From: Halomonas sp. KG2
GTDB lineage: Bacteria > Pseudomonadota > Gammaproteobacteria > Pseudomonadales > Halomonadaceae
NCBI GenBank assembly: GCA_030440445.1
Contig: CP098528.1
Span: 1,054,001 to 1,118,000 of the forward strand
Length of the DNA stretch: 64,000 nucleotides
Direction of reading: 5' to 3'
Both the position numbers and the translations under genes were made by a program. This document shows, piece after piece, positions 25,080 to 33,777 of this stretch. Under the pieces are notes generated by a model, which was not told the origin of the DNA, made no database searches, and saw only the letters and a list, made by a program, of their open reading frames with translations. Position 1 is the stretch's first letter. Each line of letters starts with the position of its first letter.

Positions 25080-25092
25080 GTTAACGAGAACA

Positions 25093-25113
25093 TGCCTTCG
25101 CCATTGAAGGGCA
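25093..25113 (-). promoter_or_regulatory. hexaloop hairpin in the narK leader (probable NasR target)
   Basis: The minus strand reads TGCCCTTC, loop AATGGC, GAAGGCA, a seven-pair stem with one bulged C. The loop is identical to P1 of the nirBD leader and has A1 and G4. A clean second hexaloop was not found, so this leader is less complete than the other two. Confidence 0.6.
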
Positions 25114-25174
25114 GGTTCGACGCACTCGTACCCGTTGGGCCTGGTCCACGCCTACCATCATTCAGTAAGAGTGA

Positions 25175-25190
25175 AGCAATTAGTTCGCCA
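25175..25190 (-). promoter_or_regulatory. sigma54 (-24/-12) promoter for narK
   Basis: The minus strand reads TGGCGAACTAATTGCT, with TGGC, TTGCT and exact GG-N10-GC spacing. Predicted start near 25163, giving a leader of about 145 nt that contains the hexaloop and terminator-like hairpins. The region between it and the NtrC-like box is AT-rich. Confidence 0.7.
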
Positions 25191-25266
25191 TAAGATTATT
25201 TTAATTTTAAAATCAGTTTCTTATGTGTATTTTTTTGATGGATGGAGAGTTTCAGCAGGTTGGTAA

Positions 25267-25283
25267 TGCACCAAGGTGGCGCA
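25267..25283. promoter_or_regulatory. NtrC-like binding site upstream of narK
   Basis: TGCACCAAGGTGGCGCA fits TGCACC-N5-GGTGCA with one mismatch and lies about 85 bp upstream of the narK -24/-12 element, a normal enhancer position. Confidence 0.6.
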
Positions 25284-25317
25284 TCTGCGGTGAAGACGTG
25301 CGACACCTGAGTGCTGG

Positions 25318-26337
25318 TTATTCGTGCAAATAAACAGCGTCAATATCCAGTGTTGAACGTTCACCTATCGCTTCAAAGTGAGTTTCTAGCCAGCGTTCGG
25401 CGGCCTCTCGCCCTTGCTCAAACAGGTAACATAGAAACGCCCACTCTGAGTTCATTTTGCTGGATACCGAGAGATCCTCTAGCGCCTGTTCGCCACTGAT
25501 ACGGTGGAAGAGAGCTTGCTGATAGCAATTTTCGATCCCCTGTTCATCCAGGGTGCGCTTAAGCAGCGCAATCATGCGTATTTCTTTAATCAGGGCTGAA
25601 TTAAAGGTAATTTCATTTAGTCGATTCATTATGGCTGAGGCAGACGTAGGGACTTCTTCTCTACTGATGGGGTTAATCTGCACCAACAGAATATCGCGTG
25701 CGCTGCACTCCTCCATTAACGGGAGCAGCGCTGGGTTACCCATATAACCGCCATCCCAGTACGCTTCACCCTCTATCTCAACGGCTTGAAATACAAATGG
25801 CAGGCAAGCAGAGGCCATCACCGCATCTACACTCATCTCTTCGCGGCGAAAGACGCGCTGTTTCCCGGTGCGAACGTTAGTGGCTGTCACAAATAGCTTA
25901 AGCTGCTCACAACGTCTTACACGTTCGAAATCAATATGTTCGGCGACAATGTCACGCAATGGATTAATATTCAGAGGGTTCAGTTGGTAGGGGGATACCA
26001 AGCGGCTTAAAAGATCCATAGCCACATAACCCGGTGAGTGATCGAGAGACCAGTTTCCGGTAAGTACATCAAGTGGCGAGCGGCGAATTGGGCTTGCCAT
26101 ACCCGCTCGGCTAACCGCTTTCCAAAACTGGTGTAACGCTTGACGAGCCGTTTCTTTGTTACCGCGGGTGAGGGCGTCTGCCATGACCACACCATTCATT
26201 GCGCCAGCGCTTGTGCCACTGATGCCCTCTATTTCGATACGGTCATCTTCAAGTAAGCGGTCGATGACACCCCATGTATAAGCACCGTGCGCTCCACCGC
26301 CCTGTAAAGCGAGATCTAGCTTTTTGATCTGCGACAT
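25318..26337 (-). CDS. patatin-like phospholipase
   Basis: The 339-residue hydrolase has the oxyanion-hole motif LALQGGGAHGAY, the nucleophile elbow GTSAGAM with Ser about residue 43 and the catalytic Asp in YWDGGYMGNP near residue 210, so the Ser-Asp dyad is complete. Patatin-like enzymes cleave acyl chains from phospholipids; bacterial members act in lipid turnover or membrane homeostasis. No signal peptide is visible, so it is probably cytoplasmic. Monocistronic, ending just beyond the narK regulatory region. Confidence 0.9.
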   Translation of the reverse strand: MSQIKKLDLALQGGGAHGAYTWGVIDRLLEDDRIEIEGISGTSAGAMNGVVMADALTRGNKETARQALHQFWKAVSRAGMASPIRRSPLDVLTGNWSLDHSPGYVAMDLLSRLVSPYQLNPLNINPLRDIVAEHIDFERVRRCEQLKLFVTATNVRTGKQRVFRREEMSVDAVMASACLPFVFQAVEIEGEAYWDGGYMGNPALLPLMEECSARDILLVQINPISREEVPTSASAIMNRLNEITFNSALIKEIRMIALLKRTLDEQGIENCYQQALFHRISGEQALEDLSVSSKMNSEWAFLCYLFEQGREAAERWLETHFEAIGERSTLDIDAVYLHE

Positions 26338-26441
26338 TGCCTTCCCTGCTGAGTGAGTGATTAAAAGCGCAGTAACCCACTCAGCATGGCATAAAAGGGT
26401 GTGATATGTGTACGCCTGCTAGGCAGGCGCACAGCACGTCA

Positions 26442-27539
26442 TCAAGGTGAATCTGCTAATGGTGAAGGGCGCCCATTTGAAAGGGGAACCTCATAAACGG
26501 CATGCTCCATCAGTTTATCAAGCTGGAGCGCTAGCTGACTGCTGGCTTCTTCCATCATAGCCAGTGCCGCAAGCAGGCCATTATGATCACCTTGGCGGGC
26601 AAACTTAAGTGCTTCTAAACCGCTTTCATGAAAACGCTTATGCGGTGCCGCCAGCGCTTTGTAAGCCTCCGTATGCTTATAGCGATGACCGTCCCCCATA
26701 AAGTACCAATGCCCAAGCGTGCAGTGCTGGTGATCTTCTAAATTCTCTTCCAGATGAGCAGAGAGTAGTTGCCTATAAAGGCGGCTTTTCCATACCGCAT
26801 GCTCGAGTTTGGCGGCGTGCAAATAAGCCGTGGTTGTACTGTGGTGTATGACCTTATACATATGGCGTGACTGGTCTATCAACTGCTCAATAACATGTTC
26901 TGCTGCTTGGGCGGCGCTGGTTAAGGCCTTTATTTCCTGCTGCTGATAATCACGGATCTTTGCATCTTCATTGACTTGCAATGCGGTGCGCTCGATCCAC
27001 TGTGCTAGCTGATGCGCTAATTGCCGAGAGTGTTCTGATAACTCTTGCAGGTCCTGGACAATTGCTGGCATGCCTGCCGGTTGTTCATGAAAGTGAGCGA
27101 CTTCCAAGGCCGCAGTAATGGCTAACGCTTGTGTATGGCCTGCGCTGTGCCCTAATTCGACACTCAACTGACGTATATCGTGGAAGGCTTGCTCAGTCAC
27201 TAAAGGGGACGATAAATACGTGTCTATTTGCTGGCAGCGTTGGCGGTGTTGCTGCAACGTTTGTACGCTTTGCTCGGCTTTATGGAGTCGGCTGAAAGTG
27301 TCAGTAAGTGTCGATTGCTCGGCAGCAAGGTGCTGAGCGTGCACTTCTACGCCCTTGCTCAATGAACAAAGCATGTCCGCGCCCCTGGCCTGCAGCATGC
27401 TGAGCGACTCAACCGGCGTCATCAAGCTGATCGCGCGACAGCGGTGGCGCTTTTTTTCCGCCTCTAATTGGGCATTCAACGCTGCCAGTTCTTGCTCTAG
27501 GCGATGGATAGTTTGATACGGATGCATAAAAGCAAACAT
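26442..27539 (-). CDS. coiled-coil protein with C-terminal CZB (chemoreceptor zinc-binding) domain
   Basis: The 365-residue soluble protein is mostly helical: an N-terminal coiled coil (HRLEQELAALNAQLEAEKKR), a middle region with weak resemblance to chemoreceptor helices, and a C-terminal CZB domain with Zn ligands in LEHAVWKSRLYR, HCTLGHWYFMGDGHRY and PHKRFHESG. CZB domains bind zinc and sense oxidants such as hypochlorous acid in some receptors (established for the family). The canonical methyl-accepting signalling tip is not seen, so it may signal to a cyclase-type or other partner. Start 27539 has AGG at a suitable distance; 27554 is an alternative. Confidence 0.75.
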   Translation of the reverse strand: MFAFMHPYQTIHRLEQELAALNAQLEAEKKRHRCRAISLMTPVESLSMLQARGADMLCSLSKGVEVHAQHLAAEQSTLTDTFSRLHKAEQSVQTLQQHRQRCQQIDTYLSSPLVTEQAFHDIRQLSVELGHSAGHTQALAITAALEVAHFHEQPAGMPAIVQDLQELSEHSRQLAHQLAQWIERTALQVNEDAKIRDYQQQEIKALTSAAQAAEHVIEQLIDQSRHMYKVIHHSTTTAYLHAAKLEHAVWKSRLYRQLLSAHLEENLEDHQHCTLGHWYFMGDGHRYKHTEAYKALAAPHKRFHESGLEALKFARQGDHNGLLAALAMMEEASSQLALQLDKLMEHAVYEVPLSNGRPSPLADSP

Positions 27540-27736
27540 GGCCAGTACCTGCAAAATAGTAAATAGCTTTGTGATGTTTTGTCACAAAGTATTGCAGGTG
27601 GTTGCCGTGCGTGCCGGATTTACCTTGTATTAATGATGAAAACCAGTCTCTTGCGTTTTTTGGGACTATGTTTCTTAATGTATCCGGATTAGTCTCGAAG
27701 ATTAGTCTCAACAGCGAATTCTAAAGACCAGTTTAA

Positions 27737-27758
27737 AGACCAGCCTTAAGGCTGGTCT
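27737..27758 (-). terminator. hairpin terminator after the L,D-transpeptidase gene
   Basis: AGACCAGCC and GGCTGGTCT form a perfect 9-bp stem around TTAA, with a short TTTAAA on the minus strand. The bases beside it repeat AAAGACCAG, and GATTAGTCTC occurs twice at about 27690-27712; no function is apparent for these short repeats. Confidence 0.6.
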
Positions 27759-27805
27759 CACAAAGTGGACAGATTCGCCGCTCGACAATTTTGATAGGAA
27801 GATTA

Positions 27806-28531
27806 TCAGCGTTGGGCTAAGTGGGCAGCATTGTCGTTTGGGCAGCGCAGAAACTGCGACGTTGCTAACCACTCTTCATCAGGGTAGTAGGCGAAGACAT
27901 ACTGGTTCTCTTTCAAACTGTCGATAAGCGGATACGTGATGTCTTCGCGTACGGCAGGACAGCCGTGGCTACGTCCGAGCCTGCCGGTCTGGGTAATAAA
28001 GTCGTCGCTAACATAGTCAGCGCCATGGATCACAATCGCTCGCTCAAACGCGAGATCATTAACCTCTGGCTCTAAGCCATCCAGGCGCAATGAGTAGCCA
28101 TTACGACCATAATAACTATTCATTGTGCGAAACAGCCCGATGCTGGATTGGTGGCTCTCGGGGGTATTGGAGAAGACCTCTGCCAACGCATCGCCAGAGC
28201 CTTGCCCATGAGAAACCAGCTCTTCAAATAGCAGCTTATGTCGATGCAGGTCGAAGACCCAAAGTCGTGGCTCGGTAGACGGAAGCGAATAATCAATGAC
28301 GGCTAAGCGCTCAGCGGTTGGGTCCGCACAGCTAAGCGATTGAGCGGCGAGTCGCAGCGCCTCTGGCGTTGCTGATGGGGCTAGTTGGAGTAGTTGATGA
28401 TGCAAGGGCGAAACGCCGGGAGGTGCTGCAGAAGCGACCTGTGAGAAAAAGCTAGCGGCTTGTAAGGGAAGGCTCAATAACAACAGTGGAAGCGACAAAA
28501 TGGCGGTAGAAGCACGTAGGTAAAAAGGCAT
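27806..28531 (-). CDS. murein L,D-transpeptidase catalytic domain protein (YkuD_2 type)
   Basis: The 241-residue protein starts with a signal peptide (MPFYLRASTAILSLPLLLLS ... LPLQA) and carries the catalytic motif RSHGCPAV, preceded by the conserved His in FERAIVIHGADY. L,D-transpeptidases make 3-3 cross-links or attach lipoproteins to peptidoglycan in the periplasm. The start at 28531 gives a normal signal peptide with AGGA upstream; the longer frame to 28618 adds an unlikely extra hydrophobic stretch. It is divergent from a second L,D-transpeptidase. Confidence 0.85.
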   Translation of the reverse strand: MPFYLRASTAILSLPLLLLSLPLQAASFFSQVASAAPPGVSPLHHQLLQLAPSATPEALRLAAQSLSCADPTAERLAVIDYSLPSTEPRLWVFDLHRHKLLFEELVSHGQGSGDALAEVFSNTPESHQSSIGLFRTMNSYYGRNGYSLRLDGLEPEVNDLAFERAIVIHGADYVSDDFITQTGRLGRSHGCPAVREDITYPLIDSLKENQYVFAYYPDEEWLATSQFLRCPNDNAAHLAQR

Positions 28532-28658
28532 AGAGTGCAATCCTGCAATAGATATCGACGAAGGAGACATGTAAACGGCTATGATAAATAGATGTAGCGT
28601 AATAATGATGAATCGCAATGATAAATAGCGACGATGAATAGTAACGCAAGGAGGAGCG

Positions 28659-30299
28659 ATGAACGAGACAACGTTAATTAGACGATGGGCGATAGGGGTG
28701 GCTCTATGTCTGACGCTGATCCAAGCGCCTCAGTTGGTTACCAGTGCGCAAGCTGATGCAGGCGCTCTTGAGCAGGCGTTAGCTCAGCGTTTAGATACTC
28801 AATCCAGTGCGTTACTGCCTGTTGAGGACTTTTACCAGCAGCTAAATCAACGGCCCGTCTGGCAAGATATCAGCCGTGTTGAAGCACTGGTGCAGGCGTT
28901 AAATAGTCTTGAAGATGATGGTTTAGCGCCTAGTGATTACGATGCGGGCATCCTGCTAAACGCATTTCAGACTAGCCAGCAAGCAGGGGCGTTGGCGCAA
29001 GCTGACTTTGATATTCAGGCCACGACAGCACTTTTACTCGCACTTGAGCACCTTTCGCGAGGCAAGGTGAATCCAAACGAGGTCGAGCCGAAATGGGATA
29101 TCCCTAGGCCTGAGCGCCGCTACTCTTTGCTGCGCATTGCCCATGCAGTGGAAAATGACGATATTCAGGGCGCGTTTGACTATGTGAGGCCCTCATCAAC
29201 GGAGTACGCTCAGCTACGTGATGCGCTACGTCAATACCGTACGCTGGCTGAAAAAGGCAATGTTCCCTATCTGGCCGGTCGAGATGAGGCGTTACGCCCA
29301 GGTGATACTAATGAGGATGTGCTGGTATTGCGACAGCGCTTGGCCTATTGGGGAGAAACCAACTTGCTGGCGGCGGATAGCAATGCCTACCCAATGATTG
29401 AGGTTCAATCGGCGGTTAGCAACCAGCGCACCTATGATGCTGAGTTAGAAGGGGCAGTTAAGCAATTTCAACGTCGTCATCAGTTGCAAGAAGATGGTGT
29501 TGTGGGTCAGCGCACGCGGCTTGCATTGAACACGCCGGTCACGTCGCGAATCGATCAACTGCGTGTCAACTTAGAGCGGGCGCGCTGGATCAAGCCCACC
29601 CAAACCAATGAACCGCGCGTGTGGGTTGACATTGCGGGGTATCGATTGCACTACACTCGGCCTAATGGTGAGCACTGGGATGCCAGGGTGGTAGTCGGCA
29701 CACCGCGGCGCGAAACGCCTATTATCCATTCGGCGATTAGCCACTTAACCATCAATCCGTCATGGACAATTCCACCGACCATTATGCGCGAGGACGTCTT
29801 ACCTCAGGTTAGACGAGATCCAGGCTATTTGGCCCGGCGTAATATCCAAGTGATAAGCCACTCCGGCGAGCGGTTAAACGCTGACGCTATTGACTGGCAA
29901 CGGCCAGGTGCAGTGATGTTGCGCCAAGTATCAGGTGGCGGTAATCCGTTAGGCCGCGTGGTGGTACGTTTTCCTAACAGTGAAATGATCTATCTTCACG
30001 ATACACCCGCCAGAGGGTTGTTTCAGCGCGATCAGCGAGCGCTCAGTTCTGGCTGTGTGCGCGTTGAAGGCGTAACGGAATTTGCGCAGTTACTGCTTCA
30101 AGATAGTGGCAGTCGCTACCAACTGTCTTCGTTGCTTAACAGTAGTGGAAGTGATCGTAATGTTAATCTCCCTCAGCGTATTCCTGTCGCGCTGCACTAC
30201 TTAACGGCCTGGCCAAATGCTCAAGGGGAAGTAGAATTCCGCGATGATATTTACCGTCGTGACGCCGACCTGTTGGCTGCATTGTCACGAGCGGTATAA
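28659..30299 (+). CDS. L,D-transpeptidase of the YcbB/LdtD family
   Basis: The 546-residue periplasmic enzyme has an N-terminal hydrophobic signal sequence, a scaffold region, a peptidoglycan-binding domain (about 200-290, VKQFQRRHQLQEDGVVGQRT) and a C-terminal YkuD catalytic domain with the nucleophile in SSGCVRVEG near residue 465 and His in YLHDTPARG. It forms 3-3 cross-links in murein, giving beta-lactam tolerance and envelope repair in E. coli. The GGAGG ribosome site precedes the ATG. With the M23 endopeptidase at 30439 it forms a convergent group of wall genes. Confidence 0.92.
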   Translation: MNETTLIRRWAIGVALCLTLIQAPQLVTSAQADAGALEQALAQRLDTQSSALLPVEDFYQQLNQRPVWQDISRVEALVQALNSLEDDGLAPSDYDAGILLNAFQTSQQAGALAQADFDIQATTALLLALEHLSRGKVNPNEVEPKWDIPRPERRYSLLRIAHAVENDDIQGAFDYVRPSSTEYAQLRDALRQYRTLAEKGNVPYLAGRDEALRPGDTNEDVLVLRQRLAYWGETNLLAADSNAYPMIEVQSAVSNQRTYDAELEGAVKQFQRRHQLQEDGVVGQRTRLALNTPVTSRIDQLRVNLERARWIKPTQTNEPRVWVDIAGYRLHYTRPNGEHWDARVVVGTPRRETPIIHSAISHLTINPSWTIPPTIMREDVLPQVRRDPGYLARRNIQVISHSGERLNADAIDWQRPGAVMLRQVSGGGNPLGRVVVRFPNSEMIYLHDTPARGLFQRDQRALSSGCVRVEGVTEFAQLLLQDSGSRYQLSSLLNSSGSDRNVNLPQRIPVALHYLTAWPNAQGEVEFRDDIYRRDADLLAALSRAV

Positions 30300-30383
30300 C
30301 GTGAAGGGCGGATTGATTGCTAGGTTTTCTATAAGAATGGTTTATAAGCAAGGTTTGTAAACGTAGACTTGCTTCAAAGCAAT

Positions 30384-30407
30384 AACGCCGCCCTGAAGGG
30401 CGGCGTT
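30384..30407. terminator. bidirectional terminator between convergent wall genes
   Basis: AACGCCGCCC and GGGCGGCGTT form a perfect 10-bp stem around TGAA, between the stops at 30299 and 30439. Short T/A runs flank it on both sides. Confidence 0.8.
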
Positions 30408-30438
30408 ATTGTTTAATGCAAAGAGAATCAGAAAGTTA

Positions 30439-32121
30439 CTACTCTTCTTGGCGCTCGTAGTTGGCAACGCTGATAGTACCTGTCTCACCGCTATCCAATG
30501 CTGCCATCATGGGCTCAGCCTGGCGCTGGAAAGCAATCAAAGTATCTCCGCTTAGGCTGGTATTTTCAGGCAGCTCTACGTTCATCGCGTTGACAGGCGA
30601 GTTGTTGACGATGACTTCATAGTGCAGATGAGGCCCCGTACTCCGCCCTGTATTGCCCGAAAGCGCAATGCGCTCACCCATTTCAATACGCGTACCTTCG
30701 GTGACCAGCGGACGAGAAAGGTGAAGATAACGGGTTTGATAGCCATTATCATGACGAACGACAATGTAACGCCCCGCGGCATGATGGTTACCCACTTTTT
30801 CCACGCGGCCATTGGCGGGAGCAACGACAGGTGTGCCAATAGGCATCGCAAAATCGGTTCCATTATGCGGGCTTATACGGCCAGTCACTGGGTGTTTGCG
30901 GCGCGGGTTAAAATTGGAACTTAGACGGTAATTGCCTTCAAACGGATAGCGCGAGAAAGCAGGGTCTAGGCTACTCCCTTCGGGCGTATAGAAATTGCTA
31001 TCAGTAGCATTGCGAAGAAGCGTTAAATCCATGCGTTCGCCATCGTACTTAACAGCAAGCACGCGAGAGTCAAACGCTTCTCCATCAATCATGTCTGACT
31101 CAACTAGCACTTGAAAGCGATCTCCGCGACGGCTGTCGCGCCGAAAATCGAGTTTTTGCTCAAGTAGGTGAGTGAGTTCGGTAACGGCGCTGCTACTTAG
31201 CCCCGTTGCCTGGGCTGAGCGTGCAAAACTACCACTTACGCTACCCGCGTAAAGACGCTGTACCGCTTCACCCTGGCGCTCAATAACAGTTGCGGCAAAG
31301 TGTTCTTCATCGCGTTCCAGCAAGATACCGTCACGGGTGTTTTTCATCATACGCAACGACAGTAAACGACCATTTTCATCTAACTTGTAATCGAAACTGT
31401 GGCCAGTACGCCAATGAGTAAGCATACGTGGATCCGGGAGATCCTCTAGCAACGCCATTACTTCGCTGTAGCCAAGGCCTAGCTTGTTCTGTGCCAGCAA
31501 TGCAAAGGTCTCACCCGATTCAACAATATGTGTTTTCCACCTAGGGACGTAGGGCTCGTCCGCAGCAAGTTCCAGCTCGAGAAACGAAATATCACCAAAT
31601 AGCTCATTGCCATAATCTTCATATGAAGTGGCATCGGCAATTTCCACGGAAGCCGTGTTATCCACTTCGGCGGAAGCCGTTTTATCAGCATCGAGCATAC
31701 CGCTTGAGAGGGTCCCTAATACCACGGCCATGTGAAGCGCGCCGTCATCCAGCTGGGCATTAGTGGGAGGTTGCGTCGTGACGCTAGCCATCGAGGCTTC
31801 GGCGCTAGTGATGACATCTAGATCGACAATTTCGGTAGCCGCGAGGTCGTTCAGCGGAATATTATCTCGCGTGGCATCAATAGCGCGAGAAGCGCGATCA
31901 ATGGCTTCAGCAACGGGGGTGCGTTCTTGACGCAATGAAGGAACCCCTGGAGCAGAGTCGCTGGGAAGCGGTACAAGCACGCTTTCCAGTGGTGTATGAG
32001 ATTGATTTAAGTCGTGGTAGGTCGTAATTAACTTTTGTGTGCCCAGCACAGTGACCATTGTAGCCACGGGTAACAGTAACAATTTATGTGTGCGGGGCAG
32101 CGAATGAAGAATTCGCAACAT
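30439..32121 (-). CDS. M23 peptidoglycan DD-endopeptidase with OapA/LysM-like region (MepM-like)
   Basis: The 560-residue protein has an N-terminal anchor (KLLLLPVATMVTVLG), a middle OapA/LysM-like domain (THIVESGETFALLAQNKLGL) and a C-terminal M23 metallopeptidase with zinc ligands in ISPHNGTDFAMP and GPHLHYEVI. The family cuts D-Ala-mDAP cross-links to allow wall growth. It is longer than E. coli MepM (440 residues) because of an acidic linker around residues 60-190. An upstream ATG at 32193 is open but neither start has a clear ribosome site; 32121 places the anchor at a normal distance from the N-terminus. Confidence 0.87.
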   Translation of the reverse strand: MLRILHSLPRTHKLLLLPVATMVTVLGTQKLITTYHDLNQSHTPLESVLVPLPSDSAPGVPSLRQERTPVAEAIDRASRAIDATRDNIPLNDLAATEIVDLDVITSAEASMASVTTQPPTNAQLDDGALHMAVVLGTLSSGMLDADKTASAEVDNTASVEIADATSYEDYGNELFGDISFLELELAADEPYVPRWKTHIVESGETFALLAQNKLGLGYSEVMALLEDLPDPRMLTHWRTGHSFDYKLDENGRLLSLRMMKNTRDGILLERDEEHFAATVIERQGEAVQRLYAGSVSGSFARSAQATGLSSSAVTELTHLLEQKLDFRRDSRRGDRFQVLVESDMIDGEAFDSRVLAVKYDGERMDLTLLRNATDSNFYTPEGSSLDPAFSRYPFEGNYRLSSNFNPRRKHPVTGRISPHNGTDFAMPIGTPVVAPANGRVEKVGNHHAAGRYIVVRHDNGYQTRYLHLSRPLVTEGTRIEMGERIALSGNTGRSTGPHLHYEVIVNNSPVNAMNVELPENTSLSGDTLIAFQRQAEPMMAALDSGETGTISVANYERQEE

Positions 32122-32193
32122 GGGTAAATGGGCCGCCGAGTTCGTGGTAAATGAATAACATGAAAGAAAGTAAACCCAAGAACCATACCCCAT

Positions 32194-32757
32194 GAGGGTG
32201 AGAGTGAACAGACTGTATGCCTGTACACTAAATGTACTTCATTGAAATACGGAAGTAATAAGTAAGGAAACCTATTTGTGAACACCGTTCGCTAAAAAAA
32301 GTAACTTAACGCAAACCGTCTTAAAGCTAAGCAGGCATATTAATTAACCATAGGAGGGTGACGCTAAGCAATATTTTCCACCAAATTTAGAAGTCAAATT
32401 AATTGCGTAATGCTTTTGTATGGGTTGTGTATTGGTTTTGTCGAAAAATTAAGGCTGTTTGAAAGCCAATTACTCATCATGAGGCAGTCTCTAGTAGATT
32501 TATTAAAAATACTTAGCGATCGGCTGGTGTTAGATGCTGTCTTTTTTGTAAAAAATTGTTTCTTTTGTCGTGTTTGGCAATTTTAGTGTCGGTTAGCCGT
32601 GATTTAAGGGAAAAAGTGTCAGGTAGCTCCCCTTGGCAGCCTGATACCTAGGAATAATTGTTTGCAAGCAAGTACTCAGCGCTTTTTCCTGGCATTCTAT
32701 AAGGGTTTTTCGAACATAAAGCGGATTATTTCGCTGTTTAGCGTCGAGGGAATCGAA
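32194..32757. other. AT-rich intergenic region with one hairpin
   Basis: About 560 bp without a credible gene and visibly richer in A and T than the surroundings. It must hold the promoters of the divergent M23 peptidase and LysR genes. A hairpin at 32616-32647 (GTGTCAGG/CCTGATAC) is bordered by AAAAA, so on the minus strand it looks like an intrinsic terminator (stem then TTTTT). No minus-strand gene precedes it, which would suit a small RNA, but nothing else supports one. Confidence 0.4.
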
Positions 32758-33678
32758 ATGTCTCGAGTAACTCTTGCACAGTGGCAGATGCTGGCAGCCG
32801 TTGTTGACCATGGTGGGTTTGCGCGGGCGGCCGAGGCTATTCACAAAAGCCCATCTACGCTTAATCATGCCGTGCACAAGCTAGAAGAGCAATTGGGTGT
32901 TCAGGTGCTGGAACCGGTGGGCAGGCAGGTACGCCTAACTGAGGCGGGCGAACTCTTATTGCGCCGGGCTCGTCAGTTAATTGAGAGTGCTGCCTCTTTA
33001 GAAGATGTTGCTACCCGTTTGGCTGCAGGCCTGGAAGCTGAAATCGTGGTCGCTATTGATCAGATTTTTCCAGCTGCTGCTCAAGCGAAAGCGCTTGAAC
33101 GTTTCTCGGAAACGTATCCTCAAGTCAGAGTGCAGTTGCATGAAAGCGTGCTCAATGGTGGTACGGAAATGCTCCACGATGGTCGTGCGGACCTCGTCGT
33201 CTCAGGGATTGCGGCTCAAGGGTATTTAGGTGAACCGCTGGTGAACGTGCGGTTTATAGCCGTTGCACACCCAAGCCACGAGTTGCACCAGCTTAGCCGC
33301 TCGCTAGACCTTCGGGATCTAACCCAACACCGTCAATTGGTAGTGCGTGATTCAGCGATACGCCAGTCGACTAATTCCGGCTGGTTGAAAGCAGAGCAAC
33401 GATGGACGGTGAGTCACTTAAACACGTCATTAGATATGCTGAAGCGTGGGTTAGGGTTTGCCTGGATGCCAGAAACCCGTATTGCTGATGAACTTTCAAG
33501 TGGGCAACTCAAACCTTTGCCGCTCAGTGCTGGTGGGATACGAATGGTACCTATGCAGTTGATATTCAGAGACCGAGATCGCGCTGGCCCTGCAGCCCAT
33601 GCCATGGCACAGGCATTGAAGCAGGGAGTGAGCGAGCTCTGCCCTAAGGATTCGATTTCATCGAATGAATCGCCGTAA
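32758..33678 (+). CDS. LysR-family transcriptional regulator
   Basis: The 306-residue protein has an N-terminal winged helix (TLAQWQMLAAVVDHGGFARA, then AAEAIHKSPSTLNHAVHKLE) and a LysR substrate-binding domain (about 90-300). ATG 32758 follows GAGGGAATC; the frame is open further up to 32662 but that start would not be typical. It lies 100 bp upstream of the glutathionyl-hydroquinone reductase gene on the same strand and may control it, or another target; the effector is unknown. Confidence 0.88.
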   Translation: MSRVTLAQWQMLAAVVDHGGFARAAEAIHKSPSTLNHAVHKLEEQLGVQVLEPVGRQVRLTEAGELLLRRARQLIESAASLEDVATRLAAGLEAEIVVAIDQIFPAAAQAKALERFSETYPQVRVQLHESVLNGGTEMLHDGRADLVVSGIAAQGYLGEPLVNVRFIAVAHPSHELHQLSRSLDLRDLTQHRQLVVRDSAIRQSTNSGWLKAEQRWTVSHLNTSLDMLKRGLGFAWMPETRIADELSSGQLKPLPLSAGGIRMVPMQLIFRDRDRAGPAAHAMAQALKQGVSELCPKDSISSNESP

Positions 33679-33777
33679 AACATCCGCTTGAGCATCGGGG
33701 AAGCGGGCGTATGCTAAACGTCATCAGCACTATTAATACGTTTACTACATACGATTATTACAACAGGAGACCGCCCG

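Noticed and set aside
32593..32877. Minus-strand open frame over the LysR start
   Set aside because: No family features and it overlaps the HTH coding region of the LysR gene.
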